From positions 248,001 to 312,000 of the forward strand of contig JAUJEA010000005.1 of assembly GCA_030442035.1 (NCBI GenBank): a DNA stretch of 64,000 bases. Reading direction: 5' to 3'. Positions 1 through 8,335 of this stretch are shown one piece after another. Each line of letters begins with the position of its first letter. Position 1 is the stretch's first letter. The DNA comes from Splendidivirga corallicola (GTDB lineage Bacteria > Bacteroidota > Bacteroidia > Cytophagales > Cyclobacteriaceae). Both the position numbers and the translations under genes were made by a program. The notes below the pieces were generated by a model that saw nothing but the letters and a program-made list of their open reading frames with translations, was not told the DNA's origin and made no database searches.

Positions 1-2348
1 GTTCTTCCAGGCCTTAACTGCTGGAAGTTATCATAAACTTTGGCATCCCAAAGGTTGGATATCCCGAGAGATGCATTGTATTTTTCATTAGCCAAACTGT
101 AGACAAACTCAAGATTGGTTGTCCACTGTTCCGGTACAATACCTTTGTCCTGGCTGGCTAAATTTTCCCATCTGTAAAAGAAGCTGTGTACATAACTTTG
201 GACGGCTGAAATGGAAAAGTTGTCCTGATCTTTAAGAAGATCTGGCTTTCGATAGGATATGGTCAGGTTTCCAAACAAATAGGGAACATTTGGAAGCCTT
301 ATTTTATATAGCGTGTTTTCAACACCGACTTCACCATTCCTCCATTTATTATTATCTCTGAGATCAAGATAGGTACCATTCAAGGTAAAAAGGAGTTTGT
401 CTTTAAAACTATAGCTACCTGCCACATCAATGCCCTTTGAAAGTACTTTGCCATTATTGATGTGAAACACCTTAATTCCTTGTACCTGAGGAATGATAAA
501 ATCCTCCGCATCTCTTATGAAACTGTTGACAGAAATGGCAATGGGTTGGTTGATTGACCGGTTGTTAAATATGACACCCAAATTGTAATTGTTACTTTTT
601 TCCGGCTGTAAGCTAGGATTGGGAACATAGTTCAAACCATCCCCAAAAAGTTCTATAATCTCCGGAAATCTTGTTGCATTCTCATAAGAGACCTTGACCT
701 GAATTTTATCGAATTGATAAGTACTGGAAATCCCAAAACCAACATTATCCTTGGTTTTGGTGAAAGGATTTAATTCTGTTCCCTGATAGTTTGTTTCCAG
801 CGATTGGATCTTATAGCCGTAGCGCTTGGTGAAGAAGGTATTTTTTAGTCGTTTGCCAAAAAAAGCATTAGTATAACTGGCTCCCAGTACTTGTTTGGTG
901 ACTTTATTAGGATTACTGAATTGCGTATTATTTTGCTCTTTGTAATCATCCTGCCCCTGAAGCTTCAAGTGATTAAGACTGTAGTTTATCGCTATGTTGT
1001 GATTGTCAATAATTTCATATTCAGCATTAAAATTTCCCAAATAATTGTTAGCATCAAGTTGCAAAAAGGTCTTTCTGTTCTCGATCTCCCCTGTTGTATT
1101 ATTAGTCCGTAATGCTCTATTACCAAACCAATCATATCGGTAACTGCTGGTATCTTTGGCTATGCTTTCAGAAAAAACACCTACTAAATAGGAATTTAGA
1201 CTCAACTTGTTGCTTAGAAGCCCGGCTTTGCTGTAGGTGAAGTTTGCTATTACTTTTTCCTCTTCCGTACTAACCTCCCCATAAGGTATTTTGGCCTGAC
1301 CGATGGCATTCGCGGGCTGTTGCAATTCTTTGTAATTGTCAGAATATAAGATCCCAACCAAAAGCTGATCAGCATATTTAGTAGCAGTGACGCCTGTTTC
1401 AGCCCAGGCCATTTTGGAGCGATAGGCATCGTGAAAACGTTCCACATCAATGGCATTTTCAGCCTCCTTACCGGTTTCAAAATTCAACGGTTTTACAGGT
1501 ACCTTGTAATCGTTTTGAGAGGTATTATAAAAAGATTTAAAACGGACAGTAAAGCCAGAGTTTTGAGCCCTGTATTGAGCATTGAGTGATCCGATATGCG
1601 TATCAAAAGAACCAATGGAATAAGAGGCATCCAGGTATGATTGCGTTTTTTTACCTGTTATTACGTTTATGGCTCCACCCAGTGCATCGGAAGAAAGATG
1701 TATGGGCACAACGCCTTTATATACTTCTATTCGCTCAATGAGGTTAGCAGAAAAATTATTGAGTGAAAGCGATGTTCCGAAATAATCCATGGGCACACCA
1801 TCCAGAAATATACGCACCTGGTTGCCCGATAGACCATTCAATGACAATGAAAAATCTGAGCCCAAACCACCGGATTGCCTGATGTTCACCCCGGAAATTT
1901 TACCAAGAATATCATTGGCGTTTGTGGACAAATTTTTGAAGCCATTGGCCTCAACAACTTCTATGGCATAAGCTTGCTCCCTCATTTCCGTAGCCTTTGA
2001 CTTACCATATACAACCAGTTCTTCCAGCTCTTGTGTATGTAATTCCAATATCTGATTAAAGGCAAAGTCCTCTCCACTTGTGAGCCTAACTGACCTGCTT
2101 GATTTCTTATAACCAACACCCGACACTAATAAGATGTATTCGCCGGGTGGAATGTCCTTGATCTCATAGTCACCATTGACATCTGTCACAGCGCCCAAAT
2201 TGGTTCCTTGTAAAAAGATCGTGATGCCAATAGCTGGTTCACCATCCGCTCCTGTTAGTGTTCCGTGTATTTTTGCCCTATTCTCCTGAGCTGATAAGCC
2301 ATGAATAGTGACCGTTAAAAGCAAAAAAATAGTAATTGCTTGTTTCAT
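1..2348 (-). CDS. TonB-dependent outer-membrane receptor, siderophore type (3' end outside window)
   Basis: An outer-membrane, energy-dependent uptake receptor, probably for a ferric siderophore. The ATG at 2348 opens a signal peptide ending near SAQ. A CarboxypepD_reg-like beta-sandwich follows (about residues 24-105: GEPAIGITI, GEYILLVSGVGYKK), then the plug (about 110-225: DILGKISGVNIRQSGGLG, LIERIEVYKGVVP, GGAINVITG). The remainder is beta-barrel up to the window edge, so the C-terminal barrel strands are missing. It is divided from feoAB by a repeat and has a Fur-like palindrome 12 bases before its start plus a motif shared with the feoA and PepSY genes. Iron involvement is inferred from this context; the actual ligand cannot be read from the sequence. 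Confidence 0.93.
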   Translation of the reverse strand, partial: MKQAITIFLLLTVTIHGLSAQENRAKIHGTLTGADGEPAIGITIFLQGTNLGAVTDVNGDYEIKDIPPGEYILLVSGVGYKKSSRSVRLTSGEDFAFNQILELHTQELEELVVYGKSKATEMREQAYAIEVVEANGFKNLSTNANDILGKISGVNIRQSGGLGSDFSLSLNGLSGNQVRIFLDGVPMDYFGTSLSLNNFSANLIERIEVYKGVVPIHLSSDALGGAINVITGKKTQSYLDASYSIGSFDTHIGSLNAQYRAQNSGFTVRFKSFYNTSQNDYKVPVKPLNFETGKEAENAIDVERFHDAYRSKMAWAETGVTATKYADQLLVGILYSDNYKELQQPANAIGQAKIPYGEVSTEEEKVIANFTYSKAGLLSNKLSLNSYLVGVFSESIAKDTSSYRYDWFGNRALRTNNTTGEIENRKTFLQLDANNYLGNFNAEYEIIDNHNIAINYSLNHLKLQGQDDYKEQNNTQFSNPNKVTKQVLGASYTNAFFGKRLKNTFFTKRYGYKIQSLETNYQGTELNPFTKTKDNVGFGISSTYQFDKIQVKVSYENATRFPEIIELFGDGLNYVPNPSLQPEKSNNYNLGVIFNNRSINQPIAISVNSFIRDAEDFIIPQVQGIKVFHINNGKVLSKGIDVAGSYSFKDKLLFTLNGTYLDLRDNNKWRNGEVGVENTLYKIRLPNVPYLFGNLTISYRKPDLLKDQDNFSISAVQSYVHSFFYRWENLASQDKGIVPEQWTTNLEFVYSLANEKYNASLGISNLWDAKVYDNFQQLRPGR

Positions 2349-2359
2349 AATTCTCTTAA

Positions 2360-2374
2360 TTAGAATCATTCTAA
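2360..2374. promoter_or_regulatory. Fur-like iron box (perfect 7-1-7 palindrome)
   Basis: TTAGAATCATTCTAA is a perfect inverted repeat with a single central base. It lies 12 bases upstream of the receptor start, where a bound repressor would block initiation. The 7-1-7 layout is that of Fur boxes; the regulator itself is not in the window. Confidence 0.6.
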
Positions 2375-2408
2375 ATAGACTGCAAAGATTAAAACGGTGG
2401 CGTAACCA

Positions 2409-2452
2409 GTCAATCGCTATTGCTAGTAAAAATGGCATAGCCAGAAGTAGTG
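2409..2452 (-). promoter_or_regulatory. Repeated iron-locus motif upstream of the TonB receptor
   Basis: Two related copies, 24 bases apart, lie 60-105 bases upstream of the receptor: GTCAATCGCTATTGCTAGT (2409-2427) and GGCATAGCCAGAAGTAGTG (2434-2452), with a weaker third copy near 2466-2483. The first shares the 12-mer GTCAATCGCTAT and the TAGT tail with a site upstream of feoA (5236-5255). The arrangement resembles direct-repeat operators of response regulators such as the LytTR class, but the binding protein is unknown. Confidence 0.5.
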
Positions 2453-2623
2453 ATTAATGAAAGGAGCTTAGCTAGAAGTAGGTATTTTTTTCAAATTGAA
2501 GGTTTTCTAATCGGGACATTTGGTTGAAAGAAATAAAAAGAGATCTATTTCAGAGACAGATACTTTGGGCTTTATTACCAGGATATATCGTGAGAAAAAA
2601 GTATTTATGATTACAGCAAGCAC

Positions 2624-2765
2624 GTCATCCCTGACAAAGCGCAGCGAAGATCAGGGATCTCCTTACCAGAACTTCAACGTTTGTATGTCGGTCTACAACC
2701 TACATCAGATTTCGATGGGGATCCCGGATATTTTCTTCACTTTGTTACGAAAATTCAGGGATGAC
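2624..2765. repeat. MITE-like intergenic repeat with 11-bp terminal inverted repeats
   Basis: A 142-bp segment begins GTCATCCCTGA and ends TCAGGGATGAC, an exact 11-bp terminal inverted repeat, with further internal copies of CAGGGATC-type sequence. It sits in the gap between feoB and the receptor. A reading frame passes through it, but this has no recognisable protein character. Elements of this GTCATCCC...GGGATGAC type are scattered through many Bacteroidota genomes; no second copy was seen in this window. Confidence 0.6.
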
Positions 2766-2833
2766 GGTATTGACTTAATTCAATAATCTATATTTTTAAG
2801 AATGAACACACACTTTTCAAAGCCGGAATAGGA

Positions 2834-2971
2834 CTATGGCTTTATGCTCCGGTTCTTGACGGCACAATTGCTACAGTTTTTACCCTTTCCTGAAAACTCT
2901 TTATAAACTATCCTTCCAAGATAAAAACTTGCCAATATGAAGAGTGTAACGACTAAGATTCCCTGAATCAT
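2834..2971 (-). CDS. FeoB-associated Cys-rich membrane protein
   Basis: A 45-residue protein with one N-terminal membrane segment (IQGILVVTLFILASFYLG) and a short cytoplasmic tail bearing CSNC, followed by a basic end. Its ATG overlaps the feoB stop as ATGA (2968-2971), so translation is very probably coupled to feoB. Proteins of this layout accompany FeoB in many Bacteroidota and other bacteria and are thought to act like FeoC, assisting ferrous iron transport or sensing iron or redox state. The exact role is unproven. Confidence 0.8.
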   Translation of the reverse strand: MIQGILVVTLFILASFYLGRIVYKEFSGKGKNCSNCAVKNRSIKP

Positions 2972-4956
2972 TGTAAATAGTTATAAGTAACAAAGGCTGC
3001 CATATAGGCTAAAGTAGTCATATAAACTAATTGAAGCAACGGCCATTTCCAACTTTTGGTTTCTCGTTTCACAATGGCCAGGGTACTCATGCATTGCATG
3101 GCAAAAGCATAAAAAACCATGAGTGACAAACCAGATGCCAGATTATATACTTTTTCACCTGTTGTAGGGTTAATTTCCTGCTGCATTCGATGGATCATGG
3201 TGGCTTCATCCTCAAAGTCCTCCCCCACGCTATAGATGGTTGCCATAGAACTTACAAAAACCTCCCGCGCCGCGAAAGAAGTGATCAAGGCAATTCCCAC
3301 CTGCCAGTCATAACCCAAAGGTTCGATAGCTGGCTCTAATTGTTTTCCAAGAATGCCAATCCATGAATTCTCCAATCTGACCGAAGACACCTTTTCTTCA
3401 TAAGTTTTTTCAGCGTCAACAGAAGTATCAACAGGCTTAGGAATAGCGCTTACAGCTTTTTCGATGCGATCAGACGGGCCATAGGAAGCCAAAACCCACA
3501 AAATTACGGAAATAGCCATGATCACTCGGCCAGCTTCCCATACAAAGACTTTGGTCTTCTCCCATAAAGTTATACCAATATTAGACCATCTAGGAATTTT
3601 GTATGTAGGCATTTCCATTATTAGGAAACTCTTTTGGTCAGATCTAATGATCAACTTAAAGATAATGGCTGCCATAAATGCTGCGACAAATCCCAATAGA
3701 TACATTCCCAGTAATACCAATCCTTGCAGATTCATAAATCCCCATATTTCCTCTTCTGGTATCGTCAGGGCAATCAACAATGTATAAACAGGCAATCGTG
3801 CAGAGCAACTGGTGAGCGGTGTAACCATAATAGTGATCAACCGGTCTTTCCATTGATCTATTGTACGTGTAGCCATTATCGCTGGAATGGCACAGGCAAC
3901 GCCAGATATCAGTGGTACCACGCTTTTCCCGTTCAGACCAAAAGGACGCATTAACCGGTCCATGATAAAGACCACTCTGGACATATAGCCGGTTTCCTCC
4001 AAAATGGCAATGAACGCAAAAAGTAAAACGATCTGTGGCACGAAAATTACCACACCACCAATTCCAGGCACAATCCCTTCGGCAATGAGATCTGTAAATA
4101 CTCCGGAAGGAAGCGTGCTTTTTACTTGCTGGCTTAACACTAAAAACACGTTGTCTATCAAATCCATGGGAACACTGGCCAATTCATAAATGGCCTGGAA
4201 TATCATGAGAAGAATGAATAGAAAAATCCCATATCCCCAAATTGGATGTGTCACAATTTTATCAATGTTATTGCTTGCCAGTTTTCGCGACTTTGGAGGT
4301 GTTTCTCTTTTTAAGCAGAACTTTAGTATTTGAGCAATTTTTTTAAACCTGTGATCTGTATCTTCGATTTGCTCGGATTCTGTGAGCAAAGTTTTCGCTC
4401 CTGATTCAGAAATATGTGATTCATTCAAAAACGGGATCCATGTGGTTTGTTGGAAATCACTTACGGCTTTTTTTAACTTATCAATTCCCTCTCCTTTCCT
4501 GGCATCCAGCGGCACAACAGGGATGGTTCCAAGTAGTTCACTTAATTTCTCAACATCTATCCTGATGCCTTCCTCTCTCAATAAATCGAACATGTTGAGC
4601 ACAAGAATGATAGGAACCCCCAGATCATGCAGTTGTGTAAACAACAAAAGATTTCTTTCCAGGTTGGTAGCATCAACAACAACCACGAAAAGGTCAGGAT
4701 AGTTTTCATTCTGTGGGTCATTCAAAATCTCAAATACTACTCGCTCGTCTTCGGATTTTGGATAGACACTATAAATTCCCGGCAGGTCAATAACCTTAAC
4801 TTTCTCACCATCTCCAAGTTGAAATGACCCTGTTTTCTTATCAACGGTTACTCCCGGATAATTTCCCACATGTTGATTGAGGCCTGTCAGTTGGTTGAAA
4901 ACAGAGCTCTTTCCGGAATTGGGATTTCCTACTAATGCAATCTTTTGAATATTCAT
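2968..4956 (-). CDS. feoB: Ferrous iron transport protein B
   Basis: Inner-membrane Fe(II) transporter with an N-terminal cytosolic G domain. The G motifs are visible: G1 GNPNSGKSS (about residues 10-18), G3 DLPG (about 58-61) and G4 LNMFD (about 120). The helical GDI-like spacer (about 165-250) is followed by the membrane part with two Gate repeats and the FeoB_C region. At 662 residues it is of normal bacterial length. It starts 3 bases after the feoA stop and overlaps the Cys-rich small gene at its own stop, so feoA-feoB-small protein form one operon. It would supply ferrous iron in parallel with the TonB-linked ferric route next door. Confidence 0.97.
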   Translation of the reverse strand: MNIQKIALVGNPNSGKSSVFNQLTGLNQHVGNYPGVTVDKKTGSFQLGDGEKVKVIDLPGIYSVYPKSEDERVVFEILNDPQNENYPDLFVVVVDATNLERNLLLFTQLHDLGVPIILVLNMFDLLREEGIRIDVEKLSELLGTIPVVPLDARKGEGIDKLKKAVSDFQQTTWIPFLNESHISESGAKTLLTESEQIEDTDHRFKKIAQILKFCLKRETPPKSRKLASNNIDKIVTHPIWGYGIFLFILLMIFQAIYELASVPMDLIDNVFLVLSQQVKSTLPSGVFTDLIAEGIVPGIGGVVIFVPQIVLLFAFIAILEETGYMSRVVFIMDRLMRPFGLNGKSVVPLISGVACAIPAIMATRTIDQWKDRLITIMVTPLTSCSARLPVYTLLIALTIPEEEIWGFMNLQGLVLLGMYLLGFVAAFMAAIIFKLIIRSDQKSFLIMEMPTYKIPRWSNIGITLWEKTKVFVWEAGRVIMAISVILWVLASYGPSDRIEKAVSAIPKPVDTSVDAEKTYEEKVSSVRLENSWIGILGKQLEPAIEPLGYDWQVGIALITSFAAREVFVSSMATIYSVGEDFEDEATMIHRMQQEINPTTGEKVYNLASGLSLMVFYAFAMQCMSTLAIVKRETKSWKWPLLQLVYMTTLAYMAAFVTYNYLQ

Positions 4957-4959
4957 AGA

Positions 4960-5187
4960 TCAGGTGCCAACAGTAACTTCTATCAATGCAGCTTCTTTTT
5001 TACGCAATGAAAGTGTATAATCTCCCACCTCAATTCCTATTGGGTCACCAAGAGGGGCTTTAAAAAGTATTTTTATTTCTTTTCCGGGGTACAAACCCAT
5101 CTCGGTGAGTTTGCAGGCCAATACGCTGGAGCTTACCTTTTGGACGATTGCTAAATCTCCAAGTTTCATTTGATCAAGTGTATCCAA
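4960..5187 (-). CDS. feoA: Ferrous iron transport protein A
   Basis: A small cytosolic SH3-fold protein of 75 residues that works with FeoB. Typical FeoA features are LDQMKLGDLAIV at the N terminus, CKLTEMGLYPGKEI in the middle and YTLSLRKKEAALIEV at the end. The start chosen is a TTG at 5187 because it keeps the family-typical TLDQ(L/M)K segment; an ATG at 5169 would give 69 residues. It is first gene of the feoAB operon, and the shared iron-locus motif sits about 50 bases upstream. Confidence 0.92.
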   Translation of the reverse strand: MDTLDQMKLGDLAIVQKVSSSVLACKLTEMGLYPGKEIKILFKAPLGDPIGIEVGDYTLSLRKKEAALIEVTVGT

Positions 5188-5235
5188 AATAATAAAGTAA
5201 ATATTTTTTCAAAGTTAAGCTGTGTTTTCGTTCCT

Positions 5236-5255
5236 GTCAATCGCTATGAGTAGTG
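5236..5255 (-). promoter_or_regulatory. Iron-locus motif upstream of feoA
   Basis: GTCAATCGCTATGAGTAGTG, whose reverse complement CACTACTCATAGCGATTGAC matches the direct repeats at 5399-5438 in all but a few positions and the site at 2409-2427 in its first 12 bases. It lies 49 bases upstream of the feoA start, a suitable place for an activator or repressor site. Confidence 0.5.
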
Positions 5256-5398
5256 ATAAGGTTTTAGTCAACTCTAATTAGTAATTGAAGCTTTTAAAGT
5301 ATTCTGAACTACTTAAATAATAGAGAATTATCTAAAAAACAACATTTTTTTCCGAAACTCTACCAACATTTCTTTGTCTTGAAAGTCTTTATTAAAAC

Positions 5399-5438
5399 CA
5401 CTATTCATAGCTACTAGGATCACTAATCATAGCTATTG
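5399..5438 (+). promoter_or_regulatory. Tandem iron-locus motif, 22-bp period, upstream of PepSY gene
   Basis: CACTATTCATAGCTA (5399-5413) and CACTAATCATAGCTATTG (5421-5438) are direct repeats spaced by 22 bases, two helical turns, placing both on the same DNA face. They match the feoA and receptor motifs. Direct repeats at this period are characteristic of dimeric response-regulator sites such as those bound by LytTR proteins; the assignment is inference. The 5188-5637 gap otherwise holds only A+T-rich promoter DNA, with a possible half Fur site ATTCTAA near 5484. Confidence 0.5.
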
Positions 5439-5637
5439 CAATGGAGTATTGGATCTTTGTAAGTTTGTTTATTATCTATATTAATTCTAAATAATTGTGA
5501 TGCTTTAAAAGTGCAAGCAGGTTACTTTTTGCTCTGTGTATTCAACGGTTAATGGGAATTTTTAAGCATTATGATCAAATGGAATTTGTAAAAAGCCTAT
5601 TGCAAGTTCCATATGGTATTGGCAACAAATTTAGCAA

Positions 5638-6840
5638 ATGAAGTCATCCTTAAAAAGAGCCGCAAGACACCAAAAACATTGGTATGGAAAGTGGCATACC
5701 TGGGCAGGTATCACTGCCGGTATGATTTTGATCATTGTAAGCCTGACAGGATCATTCTTGGTTTTTGAAGATGAACTGGATGTGTGGCTTAACCCGGAGC
5801 TATTTGATTTTGAAGAAAAAGGGCAAGCTATTCTTTCTTTTCAGAATGTCATCACCAAACTAAAGGAAGACTACCCGGACTGGGATATGGGCGGCATATA
5901 TATGGCCGAAAAGAGGAATCATGCCTATATATTGTATTTACATGATGGTGAACAGGCTATCATCAATCCTTATACAGCTGAGGTGACAGGTGTGAGGATC
6001 TATCGGGAGTCGGTTATGGGGTTTATCCGTCATTTGCATAGAACATTATTTATACCGCCATTTGGAAAATACCTGGTGGGCACGAGTTCCCTGATTTGTG
6101 CAATCTTAATGATTACCGGACTGCGCCTTTGGATACCAAAAAAATGGAAGCACCTGAAAGCGCGATTTGGTATACGTTGGAGTGGTAATAAAAAGCGGAT
6201 CAATTTTGACTTGCATAATTCACTGGGATTTTATTTTTCACCGGTCATTACTTTGATTTCCATCACAGGAGTAGTCATTACTTTTTCCCAATTTGTGTTC
6301 TTATTTCTCTTTCTACTAAGCTTTAAGTCTCCTCAGTCAATTGCTTCCATATTTGATCAGAAATCAAATTATTATGAAAATGCTAAGGCACTTTCTATAG
6401 ACGAGCTGGAAGCAATAGTAGAAAAACAAGTGGAAGGTGGCATTTTAATGGGAATCAATTTTCCTCATGATTCGGTAGGTACATATGGGATGAATGTCCT
6501 GGCGCCTGCAGTGGCAAAAACAGGTGATCATTGCATGTTTTGGTTGGATCAATATTCCGGTGAGGTGGTTTACAGCAGCGAATCCAAAGATCTTAAATTG
6601 GGTAAAATGTACCTGAACTGGATCACTCCCATTCATTATGGAACATTTGGCGGTCTGCCTACCAGAATTCTGGCTTTGATCGCTTCTTTGGTAACAGCTA
6701 CATTGTTTATCACCGGATTTATCATCTGGTTACCGAGATGGAAAAAATCAGGAAACATATCGATCAAACGGGTTTCAGTTGCCAAAAAAACTAAGGCAAA
6801 GGCTGTTGAGAATGAATTAGAATCTGAAGAAGTACTGTAA
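5638..6840 (+). CDS. PepSY-associated TM domain protein
   Basis: A 400-residue inner-membrane protein of the PepSY_TM family (COG3182). There is a short basic N terminus (KRAARHQKHWYGKWHTWAG), a first membrane helix (about 24-45), a periplasmic PepSY-like domain, a helix near 145-165, another pair near 200-230, and a last helix near 350-372. Conserved histidines and tryptophans (KHWYGKWHTWAG, GFIRHLHRTLF, DLHNSLGFYF, WITPIHYGTFGG) are those thought to bind haem or support ferric-siderophore reduction. In Bacteroidota and Proteobacteria these proteins are encoded beside siderophore receptors, which fits the iron genes here. Not a peptidase despite the domain name. Confidence 0.88.
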   Translation: MKSSLKRAARHQKHWYGKWHTWAGITAGMILIIVSLTGSFLVFEDELDVWLNPELFDFEEKGQAILSFQNVITKLKEDYPDWDMGGIYMAEKRNHAYILYLHDGEQAIINPYTAEVTGVRIYRESVMGFIRHLHRTLFIPPFGKYLVGTSSLICAILMITGLRLWIPKKWKHLKARFGIRWSGNKKRINFDLHNSLGFYFSPVITLISITGVVITFSQFVFLFLFLLSFKSPQSIASIFDQKSNYYENAKALSIDELEAIVEKQVEGGILMGINFPHDSVGTYGMNVLAPAVAKTGDHCMFWLDQYSGEVVYSSESKDLKLGKMYLNWITPIHYGTFGGLPTRILALIASLVTATLFITGFIIWLPRWKKSGNISIKRVSVAKKTKAKAVENELESEEVL

Positions 6841-6842
6841 AC

Positions 6843-7154
6843 ATGAAAAATTTTATAGCAGGAGTAAAATATGCCGGAATTTTTATGGTCATTGTGTCCA
6901 TCATGGGCGCTCTGTATGGTTTGATATCCGGGGTTGTATTTGGACCAGCAATCTTTGCTATAACCATAGTGGGAGTATTTGTTAGTATGAATTTTGCAGT
7001 AGCTATTGCTTCTTTGGTACCCTATCTCCTACTAGTTGTATCCAAGCGAAAAGCTCGCTTGCTGGCAAGATACATTGCACTTTCCATAGGCTTTTTCATT
7101 GTTTTCTTTCCCGTATTTCTATTTCACTATTTTTCGCCCTGGGTATTGTTTTAG
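6843..7154 (+). CDS. Small three-helix membrane protein paired with PepSY gene
   Basis: A 103-residue hydrophobic protein with about three membrane segments (residues 8-30, 33-68, 75-98) separated by a basic loop (SKRKARLLARY). Its ATG follows the PepSY stop by 2 bases, so the two are cotranscribed and probably translationally linked. No family was recognised. The most economical guess is an accessory subunit of the PepSY protein in siderophore reduction or release. Confidence 0.6.
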   Translation: MKNFIAGVKYAGIFMVIVSIMGALYGLISGVVFGPAIFAITIVGVFVSMNFAVAIASLVPYLLLVVSKRKARLLARYIALSIGFFIVFFPVFLFHYFSPWVLF

Positions 7155-7863
7155 CATAAAATATAGCATTCGCCATCATATTTAAAATATAAATGGAGGC
7201 TTAGGGATTTGGATTATCTTAATTCATTTTTTTCATTTTTTCTGGTTCATGCAAAATGAGGAGAGTGAACCTCCCAAGTTAGCTCATGCCTGATGTTGAC
7301 TTGTCCTGTGGTGTAAAACAAACCAGTATTGAAGGCTATTTGGGGGACTAAATTGATGGCTACTATAAGTACAAAGCAAACTCACCTCTCTCCAACTTTT
7401 TAAAAGATTTATTATTCCTGACAAAATTCAATTTGTAAATCGCAAGAAACACAAAACAATAATGTCCTATCGAACACATGTCTTTGCTTCATCTCTCTAT
7501 AAGGTAAAATTTCAGAGATAAAAAGGCTAAAAATTGCACCCCATAACTATCTAAAGAACAGGTTTTTATTAAAAATTTCAAATAAAAATAAAATAAAAAA
7601 AGGGAAACCATAGTAGGAATTAAAAGGACCCATCTGTTATATAATTCGAATATCAAATTTTTACAAATAAAGTAAAAACATTGATGTTCATCTTCCGGAC
7701 TGCTTAAAACTACTACCCTTTCACTGGCCTCAAGCTGTTAATTCTGATCCTGTAAACATTTTCTATACTGAACCGGAAAATGTTCTTACAAAGAGCTTTT
7801 GATCATGGAATAAAAGTACAAATGAAGATGAATTTTATAATGTTAAAACCGAAAATGAAAGCG
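7155..7863. other. Gene-free A+T-rich stretch
   Basis: About 700 bases without a convincing gene. The reading frames are short and broken, and the sequence is dominated by A and T runs (for example near 7560-7610). Nothing beyond probable promoter DNA for the lipoprotein gene that follows could be supported. Confidence 0.5.
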
Positions 7864-8295
7864 ATGAATTTTATTAAAACAACGAAACGATCAATTTATT
7901 CTTTATTGATATTAGGAATACTAACTATGGCTTTTGCAGCATGCAGTGATGAGGAGGAGGCCACGGCCTCAGTATCTATTAATTCTGTAGGAAGCGATTT
8001 TGGAGGTGATGTTGTTGGTAATGGAGGCTCTACCACCCAAAGTTTTACCTGGAATAATCCACTGGCTACCGCAGATTACAATATGGATATCACAGCAGTT
8101 GCAGGAGGAAATTTTCAACTAACCATTACCGACTCGGATGGTGCAACGGTACTTAATCAATCTTTGACCAAAGGGCAGGGTGATGATTCGCGTTCAGGTG
8201 TAACGGAGATTGGAAGTAGTGGGAACTGGACCATAACCATAACTTTAACAAATTTTGCTGGTGATGGTAGTTTCTCATTAAGTCCCGGAAATTAA
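7864..8295 (+). CDS. Hypothetical lipoprotein with beta-sandwich-like C-terminal part
   Basis: A 143-residue predicted lipoprotein. The start at 7864 is chosen because it leads directly into a signal sequence (KRSIYSLLILGILTMAFAAC) with a lipobox cysteine followed by acidic residues (SDEEE); upstream in-frame ATGs at 7780, 7828 and 7855 would put a polar extension before the signal. The rest is rich in Gly, Thr, Asn and Ser with alternating hydrophobics (FQLTITDSDGATVL, WTITITLTNFAG), suggesting a small secreted beta domain. No family recognised. The next gene, another lipoprotein, lies 40 bases downstream. Confidence 0.65.
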   Translation: MNFIKTTKRSIYSLLILGILTMAFAACSDEEEATASVSINSVGSDFGGDVVGNGGSTTQSFTWNNPLATADYNMDITAVAGGNFQLTITDSDGATVLNQSLTKGQGDDSRSGVTEIGSSGNWTITITLTNFAGDGSFSLSPGN

Positions 8296-8335
8296 CTTTT
8301 TAAAAATAGATTACGATAAATCGAAATTATAAAAC

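Noticed and set aside
2520-2786. 88-residue frame in the gap left of feoB
   Set aside because: It runs through the inverted-repeat element 2624-2765 and has no protein-like composition or family.
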